Shown: positions 6,352 to 15,724 of the stretch, piece by piece | How positions within the stretch are numbered: the stretch's first letter is position 1 | Layout of the letters: every line of letters begins with the position of its first letter | Assembly: GCA_041743105.1 (NCBI GenBank) | Contig: JBGTNI010000043.1 | Coordinates: forward strand, 1 to 22,197 | Origin: QHCE01 sp041743105 | Lineage (GTDB): Bacteria > Actinomycetota > Actinomycetes > Mycobacteriales > QHCE01 | Length of the DNA stretch: 22,197 bases | Direction of reading: 5' to 3' | The notes under the pieces: model-generated | The model's database searches: none | Told to the model about the DNA's origin: nothing | What the model saw: the letters and a program-made list of their open reading frames with translations, nothing else | Position numbers and translations under genes: made by a program

Positions 6352-9300
6352 TCACCCATGGTGAATCAACGTACGCAGCTGACGTAACAGCACCAACAGC
6401 GCTGCGAGGTCTGCGGGCGCTCGATCTCCCAACATGGACATGGTGTACTGCACTCGTCCGATATTGACCTGGTTACGCTGTGACCAGATTCGTAGCCGCT
6501 CACTGGGCGCGCACTCGGAATCGGTATCGGCCAGCACCTCGCGCGCAACACCTGCCAGCACCGCATACAGGTCATATCGCATGGCCATACGCGCCAGCAC
6601 ACTCCAGCGGTCGCGGCGCGGCAGCTGCGACACCCGCTCGAACAAGCCATCCATTCCGAAGTGTGCGCTCGCGGTGTAGTACACCTGCGCGACGGTCCGC
6701 ACCGGCTCCTTAGCCGCGGTAGCCAGCTCCACTACATCGAACAGACCGAACCCGTATAGCGCACCCACACAACGTCGCGCAACGCTATCAGGCACACCCT
6801 GTTCGGTGAGTTCATCCACATAGCCGCGCATAGTGCCCGCTTCCTCACCGACGAAAAGCTTTGTGGCATCGGGAAGCAGCTCCGCCACACCTGGGCCCAG
6901 CCGTTGCACCTCGGCGGCCACGTCGATCACGCCACTGCGGTTCTGCAGCAGCCATCGCACCCCACGATCGAGCACCCGCCGAAGCCTCGACACCACCGCA
7001 AGCTGGGCGCCGGTGGAAATGACGTTGTCCAGAGCGTGGATCTCATCCCACAGTTCGCGAAACCCCAGCACTGTCGAGATCACGTGGTAGGCCCGCAACA
7101 CGTCGGCCGGTTCCGCACCGGTCTCCTCGACCGCGCGATACACAAAGGAGATGCCGCCCCGGTTGACAACCTCATTCACCAACAGCGTGGTGATGATCTC
7201 CTGCCGAAGTGGGTGCGCAGCCATCGCAGTCGCGAAGCGTTCGCGCAGCGGCGTGGGGAAGTAACCCAGCAGTACGTCGTTGCACCACGGCTCAGCGGGC
7301 AGGGTGGTGGGCAAGATGTCCTCGGCAACGCCGATTTTCACATAAGCCAACAACACCGACAGTTCTGGCGATGTGAGTCCCTCACCGTCGGCGTCACGCT
7401 GCAAACACTGCGCATCCGACGGCAGGAACTCTAGCTCCCGATCCAGCCGACCGGTACGCTCCATCGCGGCCATCATGCGGCGGTGCACGTTGATCAGCCG
7501 GGACGACAGATAGGTCGACAACGCCAGTGCATGGCTTTGCACGTAGCTATCGTGCAGCACTAGTTCAGCGACCTCCTGGGTCATGGCGACCAGCAGTTTA
7601 TTGCGATCCTCCAACGTCAACGCGCCCGCTTCCACAGCTTGACGCAGCAGAATTTTGATGTTGACCTCGTGGTCGGAGGTATTTACCCCGGCAACGTTGT
7701 CAATAGCGTCCGTGCAGATAACTCCACCGTGCTGGGCATATTCGATGCGTCCGCGCTGGGTGAAACCTAGGTTTCCGCCCTCACCGACGACCTTTGCGCG
7801 CAGCGCCGAAGCATCGATTCGCACCGCATCGTTGGACTTGTCACCTACATCGGCATGCATCTCGGTACTGGCTTTGACATATGTCCCAATCCCACCGTTG
7901 AATAGCAGGTCCACCGGGGCTCGGAGGATCGCTTGGATCAGTTCTGGGGGCGAGAGGTGAACGATTTCCTCCGACTCATCGGTCTCGATCCCCAGGGCAC
8001 GCCGGGCCTGAGGACAGAGCGGGATCGATTTCACCTCTCGCGACCACACACCGCCGCCAGAAGAGATGAGCTCGGGTTGATAGTCGGCCCAGCTAGAGCT
8101 GGGCAGCTCGAACAGCCGCCGCCGCTCGGCAAACGACGCGCCGGCTACGGGATGTGGGTCGATAAAGATGTGGCGGTGATCAAACGCCGCGACCAGCCGA
8201 ATGTGCTCCGACAGCAACATTCCGTTACCGAAAACATCGCCGGACATATCACCGATGCCCACGACCGTGAAATCCTGTGCCTGGGTATCGATACCCAGGT
8301 CACGAAAGTGCTGCTTTACCGATTCCCATGCCCCACGAGCGGTAATGCCCATGGCCTTATGGTCATAACCAGTCGAACCACCCGAGGCGAACGCATCATC
8401 GAGCCAGAAGCCGTAACGGGCCGCGACCTCGTTGGCGATATCGGAGAACGTCGCCGTACCCTTGTCGGCGGCGACCACCAGATAGGGGTCTTCTTCGTCG
8501 TGGCAGACCACGTCCTTGGGCGATACCACAGCTCCGTCGACCCGGTTATCGGTGAGATCGAGTAACGCTGAGACAAACCATGTGTAGCACGCAATCCCCT
8601 CGGCCAGCAGGGCACTGCGATCTGAAGGCTTAGGAGGCCGTTTAAGGACGAGTCCGCCTTTAGAACCCACCGGAACAATCACGGCGTTCTTGGCCATCTG
8701 GGCCTTGACTAACCCCAGAACCTCTGTGCGGAAGTCCTCACGGCGATCCGACCATCGCAGTCCGCCGCGCGCAACCTTGCCAAAACGCAGGTGCACACCT
8801 TCCAACCGTGGTGCATAGACGAAGATCTCGAACTTCGGCCGCGGCTGCGGCAGGCCATCAATCGCCATGGGATCGAGCTTGATCGCCAGGTACGGTTTGT
8901 GCGGCGTGCCCTTACCCCGCTGGTAGTAGTTGGTGCGCCGGGTCGCCGAGATCAGTGACAGGAACGAACGCAGAATGCGGTCGTGGTCCAGGCTGGCTAC
9001 GTCCTCCAGCGCGCCCTCGATCTGATCGCGAACACTGCGCATCAGCCGCGTCCGGGTGGCATCGACCGTAGTCGTCCCCCGTTCGGGATTGAAGCCGGCA
9101 TCAAAGAGCTGCACTAGCAACTTCGCGACACGTGGATGCTGCACGAGGCTGCGCTGCAGGTAATCCTGGCTGTACACCGTGCCGATCTGCCGCAAATACT
9201 TGGCATAGGCACGCAGCACCATGATCTCGTCCCACGCCAGGCCGGCCCGCAGCACCAATGCGTTAAAACCGTCGATCTCGCAGCGGTTGCGCCAGCACGC

Positions 9301-11283
9301 TACGAACGCGTTCTCCATGGCGCGACGCACCCGGCCGTCAAGCTGATCTTCCCCGGTGTGCACGTCGGGCGGCAGCAGCAAGCCGAAATCATAGATCCAG
9401 TACGACACCCCGTCCCGCGAAATGATTCGGTATGGCCTCTCATCTATAACGGTGACATCCAGCGACTGCAACACAGGTAGCACCGCCGACAGCGACATCG
9501 GCTCACCGCGCCGGTACACGACGAAACGCAGTGTCTCCGCGCCCTGCGCCGCTTCCGGGCGGCTGATGCGCGAAGAGCTGGAACGCTCAATGTGCACCGC
9601 CACCTCGTCGTCAGCGTCCAGGGTCTCCAAGCGCGCCACGTCCGAGACAGCCATGGCGGGTGTGCGTTCAGAGGTGTAGCCGTCGCCGAACGCCCCCTCG
9701 TAACGCTGCTTAAGCTGCCGGGCGTGGGCGCTGCCGAATTCTTTCTGCAGCGCGGCGTCGAACTCCTCTTCCCACAGCCGTGTGATGTCGGCCAGACGTG
9801 CTTGCAACGCCGGAGTGTCGATCTCTCCCACCGGGGAGCTCGGGTCGGTGCGCACCACGAAGCGAATGCGGGCCAGCAGACCCTCCGTTACCCGGGCCGA
9901 ATAATCCACGCCCACACCGTGGAGTGCCTCGGTAAGGATCTCCTGCATCTTCAGCCGAGTCCGGGTGTTGTAGCGATCCCGAGGCAGGTACACCAGGCAG
10001 GAGATGAACCGCCCGTAGGCGTCCTTACGGATGAAGAGCCGAAGCTCGCGGCGGCCCGTGAGTCTTAGCACCGTGAGCACCGTCTGGCGAAGCTCGTCGG
10101 TGCTCATCTGGAATAGTTCGTCGCGAGGGTAGGCCTCCAGTATCGTCAGCAGTTCTTTACCGGAGTGACTACGCAGGCTGAGTCCGGCACTGGCGATGAC
10201 TTCCTCGACCTTGCGGGAGATTACCGGTAACCGGCGCACGCTCTCGGAGTACGCGGCGGCGGCGAACAAGCCTAAGAATCGACGTTCACCGGTAACGGTG
10301 CCGCTGGTGTCGAAGGTCTTGATACCGATGTAGTCCATGTACGCCGGGCGATGCACGGTGGCCCGCGCATTGGCTTTGGTGATAATTAGCAGCCGGGGAT
10401 CCATCACCTGCTGGTAGACCTTTGGCGACATGTCGGCCATGTTGCGACTGGTGGAGTTGTCAGAACGCAAAATGCCTAGACCCGTTCCGGGAATCGTCTG
10501 TAAGTACTTTCCGCTCGCGGTGTCAGAGATCGCGTATTCCCGGTAGCCCAGGAACGTGAAGTGTCCCTCCGCTAACCACCGCAGCAGTGCCCGCGAGTCA
10601 TGGACGTCTTTGCTGGGTACCGGGAGATCCGCTTGGGCCAGCTCGTCGGCCAGCGACAGGGCAATGGATCGCATCTTGGGCCAGTCCTCGACTGCCTCAG
10701 CAACGTCGGTGAGCACCCGACGCAGGTTCTCCTGCACGTCGGCGATAACCGAGCTGTGGGTTTGTCGGTCAATTTCGACGTGCATCCAAGATTCGACCAG
10801 CTGGCCGTGCACGGTGGCGTCAGTGTCGGCGGCAATGTCGGTATCGGCATAGACCTCAAGCAGCTCGCCCAGTGCGTCGCGACGCACCACGATCTGGGGG
10901 TGGATGAACAGCCGGATTCCGACGCCAAGCCGCGACAGCTCCGAACTCACCGAATCCACCAAGAACGGCATGTCGTCGCAGACGATCTCAACGGCACTGG
11001 GAAGGGGATCGGCGTCATCGCCGCCTGCGCGTGCAGGGTCATAGCCGGGAGCAACCGGCAGAATGCGCAGCAACAACTGACCAGGCATTCGACGGAAACC
11101 GAATTCTGTATGAGACCGCACCGCCGCCCTGAGCTCATCCTCCCCACGACCGGCAACCTCGGGATCGGGCACCAAGCGCCAGTAAGCATTGTCAACCGCG
11201 GCAACCAGCGAATCGACGGCGGTGCGGCCGTTGTAAGCCACACCGCCGCTAGAGGCAACAGCTGTGGAGGATGACGAATCCAT
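6352..11283 (-). CDS. gdh: NAD-specific glutamate dehydrogenase, large (180 kDa) class
   Basis: A 1643-residue NAD-dependent glutamate dehydrogenase (glutamate + NAD + water to 2-oxoglutarate + ammonium + NADH), the L_180 class of Streptomyces and Mycobacterium, whose members are about 1600-1650 residues. The catalytic core is seen as PVGSKGGLVLKRPPKPSDRS near residue 875, GIGDMSGDVFGNGMLLSEH near 1015, DPHPVAGASFAERRRLFELP after it, GEGGNLGFTQRGRIEYAQHG, and the NAD-domain signature CTDAIDNVAGVNTSDHEVN near 1200. The long N-terminal half holds ACT-like regulatory segments (for example VEIVCDDMPFLVDSVSSELS). The frame is open to 11364, but MDSSSSTAV at 11283 is preceded by AAAGAGA and avoids overlap with the thioredoxin gene, leaving a 35-bp gap. 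Probably co-transcribed with that gene. Confidence 0.95.
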   Translation of the reverse strand: MDSSSSTAVASSGGVAYNGRTAVDSLVAAVDNAYWRLVPDPEVAGRGEDELRAAVRSHTEFGFRRMPGQLLLRILPVAPGYDPARAGGDDADPLPSAVEIVCDDMPFLVDSVSSELSRLGVGIRLFIHPQIVVRRDALGELLEVYADTDIAADTDATVHGQLVESWMHVEIDRQTHSSVIADVQENLRRVLTDVAEAVEDWPKMRSIALSLADELAQADLPVPSKDVHDSRALLRWLAEGHFTFLGYREYAISDTASGKYLQTIPGTGLGILRSDNSTSRNMADMSPKVYQQVMDPRLLIITKANARATVHRPAYMDYIGIKTFDTSGTVTGERRFLGLFAAAAYSESVRRLPVISRKVEEVIASAGLSLRSHSGKELLTILEAYPRDELFQMSTDELRQTVLTVLRLTGRRELRLFIRKDAYGRFISCLVYLPRDRYNTRTRLKMQEILTEALHGVGVDYSARVTEGLLARIRFVVRTDPSSPVGEIDTPALQARLADITRLWEEEFDAALQKEFGSAHARQLKQRYEGAFGDGYTSERTPAMAVSDVARLETLDADDEVAVHIERSSSSRISRPEAAQGAETLRFVVYRRGEPMSLSAVLPVLQSLDVTVIDERPYRIISRDGVSYWIYDFGLLLPPDVHTGEDQLDGRVRRAMENAFVACWRNRCEIDGFNALVLRAGLAWDEIMVLRAYAKYLRQIGTVYSQDYLQRSLVQHPRVAKLLVQLFDAGFNPERGTTTVDATRTRLMRSVRDQIEGALEDVASLDHDRILRSFLSLISATRRTNYYQRGKGTPHKPYLAIKLDPMAIDGLPQPRPKFEIFVYAPRLEGVHLRFGKVARGGLRWSDRREDFRTEVLGLVKAQMAKNAVIVPVGSKGGLVLKRPPKPSDRSALLAEGIACYTWFVSALLDLTDNRVDGAVVSPKDVVCHDEEDPYLVVAADKGTATFSDIANEVAARYGFWLDDAFASGGSTGYDHKAMGITARGAWESVKQHFRDLGIDTQAQDFTVVGIGDMSGDVFGNGMLLSEHIRLVAAFDHRHIFIDPHPVAGASFAERRRLFELPSSSWADYQPELISSGGGVWSREVKSIPLCPQARRALGIETDESEEIVHLSPPELIQAILRAPVDLLFNGGIGTYVKASTEMHADVGDKSNDAVRIDASALRAKVVGEGGNLGFTQRGRIEYAQHGGVICTDAIDNVAGVNTSDHEVNIKILLRQAVEAGALTLEDRNKLLVAMTQEVAELVLHDSYVQSHALALSTYLSSRLINVHRRMMAAMERTGRLDRELEFLPSDAQCLQRDADGEGLTSPELSVLLAYVKIGVAEDILPTTLPAEPWCNDVLLGYFPTPLRERFATAMAAHPLRQEIITTLLVNEVVNRGGISFVYRAVEETGAEPADVLRAYHVISTVLGFRELWDEIHALDNVISTGAQLAVVSRLRRVLDRGVRWLLQNRSGVIDVAAEVQRLGPGVAELLPDATKLFVGEEAGTMRGYVDELTEQGVPDSVARRCVGALYGFGLFDVVELATAAKEPVRTVAQVYYTASAHFGMDGLFERVSQLPRRDRWSVLARMAMRYDLYAVLAGVAREVLADTDSECAPSERLRIWSQRNQVNIGRVQYTMSMLGDRAPADLAALLVLLRQLRTLIHHG

Positions 11284-11318
11284 CGGCGAAGATCTCTTTC
11301 TCGACAAGAGCGGCAGCG

Positions 11319-12392
11319 TTAGAACAAGGCGTTGGACAGATCGCGTCGAGCAGTGCGAACGCACGGTTCGTCGCCAGGCAGAATGGACAGTAGCTCCAGC
11401 AGATGTTGACGTGCCCGGTTCCTGTCCTCACCTGTCGAGAGCTTGACCACGCCGATCAGCCGCGCAAACGCCACCTCGAACTGTTCGCAGGCGAATTCGG
11501 CGTCCGCCGCCTGGCACTGTAGTTCGACCTGCTGTGAGTCGAGCATCATCGAGCCGAGCGTTGTAGTAGAAAGTTTTTGCGGCGCACCGGCCTGTGCCAG
11601 CACCTTCTCAGTGTCGATGCCACCAAGCCTGCACATAAGTTTCACCCGCGCCACGCCGGCGGTCGCCGTCGCGTCGGCGGGTGAATCTGCGAGAATCGCG
11701 TTGAAGATCCGTTCGGCTCCATCGAGATCACCGCTGGCCGCAAGCGCAGCTGCCTGATCGAGTCGCTCATCGGGCAGCGGCTGCGATCCGGCTCCGCCAC
11801 TTACACCTGTGCCACTCGCTCCCGGGCCACCCACTCCTAGGCCGGCGGTCGCATCGAGCACCGCGGCAAGCCAGTGTCGCAACTGCGACTCTGGCAGCAC
11901 ACCGGAGAAGGCATCGATCGGCTGCGCCGCGGCGATAGCCACAACTGTCGGAATGCTTTGAATTCCAAAAACGCCGGCCAGACCGGGATTGGCCTCGATA
12001 TCGACCTTGGCTAGCGCCCAGGCTCCCTCGGCCGCCGCCGCGAGTGTTTCTAACACTGGGCTGAGCTGCTTACAGGGCTCGCACCATTCCGCCCAGAAAT
12101 CCAGCACCACAGGCACTTGGTGCGAACGGGCCACCACATCGCCGTGGAACGACTGCTCCGTCACGTCGATCACGTACGTCGGAGCGGAGCTTTCCAGTTT
12201 CGGCGTGGTGGTCGAACCGCGGCTTCCGCCGGAGCCCACCGCCGCGCCTGCGGAAGCCGATGGTTTTGTGGCTCGTTTAGCTAACGACGATAGATCCAGA
12301 GCACGTCCCCACGAGGCCGGTATCGCCGGCATAGATGCGCGCGGGTTTATCTGCGGTGAATTCGACGAGTTCTGCATAGGCTGCATAAGCAC
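11319..12392 (-). CDS. Thioredoxin-TPR protein, CnoX/YbbN-like
   Basis: About 357 residues: a Gly/Ser-rich N-terminus (about 1-70), a thioredoxin fold (about 72-180) with active site FWAEWCEPCKQLSP (Cys104, Cys107) and the cis-Pro region IQSIPTVVAI, then an alpha-helical TPR-like tail (LDQAAALAASGDLDGAERIFNAIL). This order is that of YbbN/CnoX, a chaperone-redoxin that protects clients from oxidation; unlike E. coli CnoX a full CxxC is present, so oxidoreductase activity is plausible. The longest frame starts with GTG at 12392; ATGs at 12386 and 12377 are alternatives and none has a clear ribosome site. A 35-bp gap separates it from the downstream glutamate dehydrogenase gene, suggesting one operon. 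It diverges from the polysaccharide deacetylase gene. Confidence 0.85.
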   Translation of the reverse strand: MLMQPMQNSSNSPQINPRASMPAIPASWGRALDLSSLAKRATKPSASAGAAVGSGGSRGSTTTPKLESSAPTYVIDVTEQSFHGDVVARSHQVPVVLDFWAEWCEPCKQLSPVLETLAAAAEGAWALAKVDIEANPGLAGVFGIQSIPTVVAIAAAQPIDAFSGVLPESQLRHWLAAVLDATAGLGVGGPGASGTGVSGGAGSQPLPDERLDQAAALAASGDLDGAERIFNAILADSPADATATAGVARVKLMCRLGGIDTEKVLAQAGAPQKLSTTTLGSMMLDSQQVELQCQAADAEFACEQFEVAFARLIGVVKLSTGEDRNRARQHLLELLSILPGDEPCVRTARRDLSNALF

Positions 12393-12420
12393 AGTCTGTC
12401 ACTTCGCGCCCCAGATCCCA

Positions 12421-12441
12421 CCTGGACCTCTAGGGTCAAGG
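12421..12441. promoter_or_regulatory. Operator-like inverted repeat between divergent genes
   Basis: CCTGGACC and GGTCAAGG are 8-bp arms matching at 7 of 8 positions around a 5-bp spacer, located between the diverging thioredoxin and deacetylase genes. TTGACC on the minus strand overlaps the right arm and could be a -35 box for the thioredoxin-gdh operon. Symmetry and position are seen; a regulatory role is inferred. Confidence 0.3.
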
Positions 12442-12533
12442 TAAGGCTACGCCACACAGATTCCAGCTGAATCGTGACGACCAGCCACACGTCCAATGCG
12501 CGGATCGGTGCGCGCAAGGGAGGCGGCAACACA

Positions 12534-14135
12534 ATGGCTGGCACTGGTCTCCGAAGGTGCTCGGCGACCCTGGCGATCGTGGCTACGCTGGTCGCTGTCA
12601 CTGCGTGCGACTTCTCAGGCCCCGCGCCGCGAGCGGAGCTACTGGCTAACGCGACCGTTCCCACCGGTGTGGTCTCTCCCCATCTGGTGCGGCTGCACCA
12701 TGGACGTGACATTGCGACCAGTAAGGGAATCACTACTGAAACCACTCTGCTGCACCCTCGCGCGCATGGCGACGCAGACGGGGACGGGGTCAGTGACACT
12801 GCGGCATTAGTGCAGACTCGGGCTCGGCTTGCCGACTCGCGACAGCCCTCGCAGGCACGCCATGCACTCCGCGATACTTCCCAACACAACGGACAACGCG
12901 AGAGCCCTGGCGCCCCAACTAGCGCGCCGTCGGTGACCTTCGTGAGCGTGGTGATTTTCCGCAATGTCAACGGTGCGGCGAACGGCGGCACGCCGACCGT
13001 CACCAACGCATTACCGCTAGGACCAGGCGCCCGGGTACACGGCATCGACATCGTGCCCGCTGAACTGAGGCGTCACTCACCGCCACGCGCAACGCCGGCA
13101 CGCCTGGTAGTCGATTACACGTTGCCTGAGGCCGCCTTGACACAGCAACCGCATCGGCAACGACTCACCGCGAAGTTAACTGGCGGTGTGCTCGCGCTGA
13201 TGGACAATGCAGTCGCGACAGAGGTCGACACGGCGGCCGCCGTGAAACCGACCCAGCTGACGCTGGCCTCGGGCACTGACACGGGAGTGGTTGCATACGG
13301 TGCGACACAGCATTACGAGTTCACCGTGAACGCCGGCCACCGTGTGGCGCTGGACGCAACGTCATCACAGCCCGGGGTTCGTATAGGACTTCAAGGCGCA
13401 GACGGAACAGTACTGATGGCAGCCGAAAGCGGCGAACATTCATTTCACGGCACAGCACCGAAGTCACAGAGGTATCGACTCGATGTCTCCAGCGACAACG
13501 AGCGTCCAGCTCGTTACACGCTGAAAGCCATGATGGCTAAACCTCGCCCGGTGAGCGCAGCAGTGCCCGGCAGAGCCGGGGGCGGCAAGGTGTTGCATCT
13601 GACGTTCGACGACGGCCCGCACATCCACTTCACCGACCGGATACTCGAGATACTGGCCAAGTACAGCGCGAAGGCAACGTTCTTCGTCGTCGGTAAGAAC
13701 ATCGTCACCCGGCCCGGTTGGGTCGAACGTACGCTCGCCGCTGGTCATGTGGTGAGCAATCACAGCTACACCCATCGCAAACTCGCCGGCGTGAGCCAGC
13801 AGACGTTCGACGACGAGGTCGGCCGAACACAGCTGGCCATCGGTCCCCGCGCTGCGGCATGCCTGCGTCCGCCGTACGGTGCGGTGGACGCGCAGCTACG
13901 TCAGCGGGCGGCCAACCTGGGACTCACGACGGTGTTATGGGATGTCGATACGCGAGACTGGCGACGGGAGCCGCCGGAGGAGATCGCAAAACGGATTATC
14001 GACGGTGCGCAGAGCGGGAACATCGTATTGATGCACGACGGTGGGGGTGACCGCAGCAACACGGTGCAGGCCCTGGAGATTGCGCTTCCGAAACTCGTCG
14101 GACAGGGTTGGAGCTTCGCACCGGTCTGCGGTTAG
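12534..14135 (+). CDS. Polysaccharide deacetylase (CE4/NodB) lipoprotein
   Basis: A 533-residue lipoprotein: signal helix LRRCSATLAIVATLVAV and lipobox VTAC with Cys25. After a low-complexity stretch containing DADGDGVSDTAA (a DxDxDG calcium-loop-like motif, about residues 81-92), a beta-rich domain (about 240-335, YEFTVNAGHRVALDATSS) resembles bacterial pre-peptidase C-terminal or carbohydrate-binding sandwiches. The NodB deacetylase domain follows: TFDDGP (357-362, base Asp359, metal ligand Asp360), metal ligands His410 and His414 in NHSYTHRKL, RPPYGAVD (445-452), VLWDVDTRDW and VLMHDGGGD with His501. All catalytic residues are present, so it should deacetylate N-acetylated glycans of the envelope. 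ATG 12534 is chosen over the open frame to 12474 because GGGAGG precedes it and the lipoprotein signal then starts properly. Confidence 0.9.
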   Translation: MAGTGLRRCSATLAIVATLVAVTACDFSGPAPRAELLANATVPTGVVSPHLVRLHHGRDIATSKGITTETTLLHPRAHGDADGDGVSDTAALVQTRARLADSRQPSQARHALRDTSQHNGQRESPGAPTSAPSVTFVSVVIFRNVNGAANGGTPTVTNALPLGPGARVHGIDIVPAELRRHSPPRATPARLVVDYTLPEAALTQQPHRQRLTAKLTGGVLALMDNAVATEVDTAAAVKPTQLTLASGTDTGVVAYGATQHYEFTVNAGHRVALDATSSQPGVRIGLQGADGTVLMAAESGEHSFHGTAPKSQRYRLDVSSDNERPARYTLKAMMAKPRPVSAAVPGRAGGGKVLHLTFDDGPHIHFTDRILEILAKYSAKATFFVVGKNIVTRPGWVERTLAAGHVVSNHSYTHRKLAGVSQQTFDDEVGRTQLAIGPRAAACLRPPYGAVDAQLRQRAANLGLTTVLWDVDTRDWRREPPEEIAKRIIDGAQSGNIVLMHDGGGDRSNTVQALEIALPKLVGQGWSFAPVCG

Positions 14136-14147
14136 CCACGCCGTTTC

Positions 14148-14257
14148 TCAGCCATGTAGCGGGCAACTCACAGCACCCAAGGGCGTACCGATCTGTGCGC
14201 CCGCGTGCCCCACCGCTATCAACGCGGGTCGTCCATCAGGCCGAAAAGAACCGCGCT
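14148..14257 (-). pseudogene. Decayed start of a second NlpC/P60 domain
   Basis: Just past the stop of the Pro-rich NlpC gene, another minus-strand frame reads RPDGRPALIAVGHAGAQIG, resembling PGGRPGLAAVKYACDQRG at the start of the intact NlpC domain upstream; it then loses the YVWGG...DCSG core and stops at 14148. At DNA level 14226-14245 and 14897-14916 match at 18 of 20 positions, and the wider 34-bp windows at 28 of 34. This looks like a frameshifted, truncated relic of a duplicated NlpC domain or gene. Chance similarity of a short segment is the alternative. Confidence 0.4.
14181..14202. terminator. Weak stem-loop between convergent genes
   Basis: GGGCGTA (14181-14187) and TGCGCCC (14196-14202) can form a 7-bp stem, with one G-U pair, around an 8-nt loop in the gap between the convergent deacetylase and NlpC genes. 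There is no T-tract on either side, so termination here is a guess from position. Confidence 0.25.
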
Positions 14258-15724
14258 TTACCGTTTCCAGATCGGCATCGGCGCTAGTGGCGCGGGGGCG
14301 AGTGCGTCGGCCGTAGTCGCAGATGACGGTGGCGCAGTGGGCCCCGGCGGCGGTCTCGAAGGCAGCGGAACCGGCACCGGCGCAGCAGAAGGTGGCGGCA
14401 CAACCGACGACGGAGGCGGTGGCGGCACAACCGACGACGGAGGCACAGCTACCTCCGGAGGCGTTATTGGCGCAGCTGGCACGGGGGCGACTGCGTCAAC
14501 CGGCACAGCGGACCCGGCAGGTCTGGTTGCGCCGACATAGTCCGGCCTGTTGGCGCTCTGCACCTTCACGACATCGCCGCTTTGCGGCGCGTTCACCATC
14601 AGCTCGCCGCCCAGCGAAATCCCGACGTGGGTGATCTCCTTGCTTCCCTTGGAACGGAAGAATAACAAGTCACCGGGCATGGGATCCCCCCCGCCAGGCT
14701 TGGGATGGACTCCTGGCAGCTGCGGGCCTCTGTTGTACTGCCCTTGCGCGCTTGCGTCCGGCTCCTTAGTCCAGATGCCAGCGGCCTTGTACGCCTCGCC
14801 GGTCAACCCTGAGCAGTCAAAGACGTTGGGACCTTGGCCGCCCCACACATAGTCCTTACCCCGCTGGTCGCACGCATACTTCACCGCTGCCAATCCGGGT
14901 CGTCCACCAGGCTGAACATCATCGCAGCTTACTGACGCGGGGTAACCCGCCGGTGCCGGAGGCACGGCAGGCCTATCACTCGTCGGCGGCGAAGCAGGAC
15001 GGTCTGGCACGGGATACTCCGGCCCTCGAGGACCACCGCTACCTGCCCCAACGTGCGGACCAGGAAGTCGCCCACTAGCACCGCCGACCTCCGGCCCCGG
15101 ACTCGATGAAGGCGACTCAACCCATGAAGGGTTAGGGCGGTCTGGCTCCGGGCTTGAGGGAGGCGTTACCTCAGCTGAAGGCGGCGGTTGCAGGTCTATC
15201 GGGGGCAATCCTCGAGACGGGGGTGTAGTAGCGGTTGTGGGTGCAGCAGCGGTTGGGGGTGTCGCTGTCGCCGGAGTACGTGGCCCGGTGGTCGGCAGCG
15301 CAATGGGCCGCCGAGCGGAGGTGAACGTGGGGATGCAATCAATGTCTTGCTCGTTACCTGCGTTGAAGCTTGTCGCTTGCGGTGCTCCACTCACCCTCGG
15401 CTGCTCAACCGGAGTAGATGTGACCGCTTCGCCCGCGCTTGTGCCTTCGACACCCGCGTTACCGGCTTGGCCCGACTCACCAACCCCAGCTGACTGGGTG
15501 CTCAGCGCTGACTTCGGTGTCGACTGCTCGGGTGACTGCGCCGCGGTCGACGGCGGCAGACACAGCGGAAGGACATCCGGCGAACTGACAACTGACAATA
15601 CCGCCGCCGTCTCGGCAGCTTCCGAACCTGCTGCGTCAGCGGTCGGGCCTTGATATGACGACATCGCGGTTAAAGTAGCAATCAACGCCACGAAAGCTCG
15701 GGCTATTTCCTGCATCCCCGGCAT
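14258..15724 (-). CDS. Secreted NlpC/P60 hydrolase with Pro/Ser-rich linker and tail
   Basis: About 488 residues from the ATG at 15724. A signal sequence (MPGMQEIARAFVALIATLTA, cleavage probably near TADA) is followed by roughly 230 residues of Ser/Thr/Pro/Gly-rich linker, an NlpC/P60 domain (about 277-400) and a Pro-rich tail with the unit PPSSVVPPP twice. Catalytic residues: Cys304 in FDCSGLTGEAY, His366 in THVGISLGG, and third residue Asn378 in MVNAPQSG (many P60 enzymes have His here, and Asn is a known variant). It probably cleaves peptidoglycan stem peptides outside the membrane; the linker suggests reaching across the wall. An in-frame TTG at 15757 and ATG at 15715 are alternative starts; GTGGGGTG precedes 15724. 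It converges with the deacetylase gene, and the last 40 residues are low-complexity, possibly frameshift-generated. Confidence 0.85.
   Translation of the reverse strand: MPGMQEIARAFVALIATLTAMSSYQGPTADAAGSEAAETAAVLSVVSSPDVLPLCLPPSTAAQSPEQSTPKSALSTQSAGVGESGQAGNAGVEGTSAGEAVTSTPVEQPRVSGAPQATSFNAGNEQDIDCIPTFTSARRPIALPTTGPRTPATATPPTAAAPTTATTPPSRGLPPIDLQPPPSAEVTPPSSPEPDRPNPSWVESPSSSPGPEVGGASGRLPGPHVGAGSGGPRGPEYPVPDRPASPPTSDRPAVPPAPAGYPASVSCDDVQPGGRPGLAAVKYACDQRGKDYVWGGQGPNVFDCSGLTGEAYKAAGIWTKEPDASAQGQYNRGPQLPGVHPKPGGGDPMPGDLLFFRSKGSKEITHVGISLGGELMVNAPQSGDVVKVQSANRPDYVGATRPAGSAVPVDAVAPVPAAPITPPEVAVPPSSVVPPPPPSSVVPPPSAAPVPVPLPSRPPPGPTAPPSSATTADALAPAPLAPMPIWKR
14391..14444 (-). repeat. Perfect 27-bp tandem duplication inside the NlpC Pro-rich tail
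   Basis: Positions 14391-14417 and 14418-14444 are identical over 27 bp, encoding PPSSVVPPP twice. An in-frame unit of nine codons means copy number can vary between strains without disrupting the reading frame. Confidence 0.9.
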
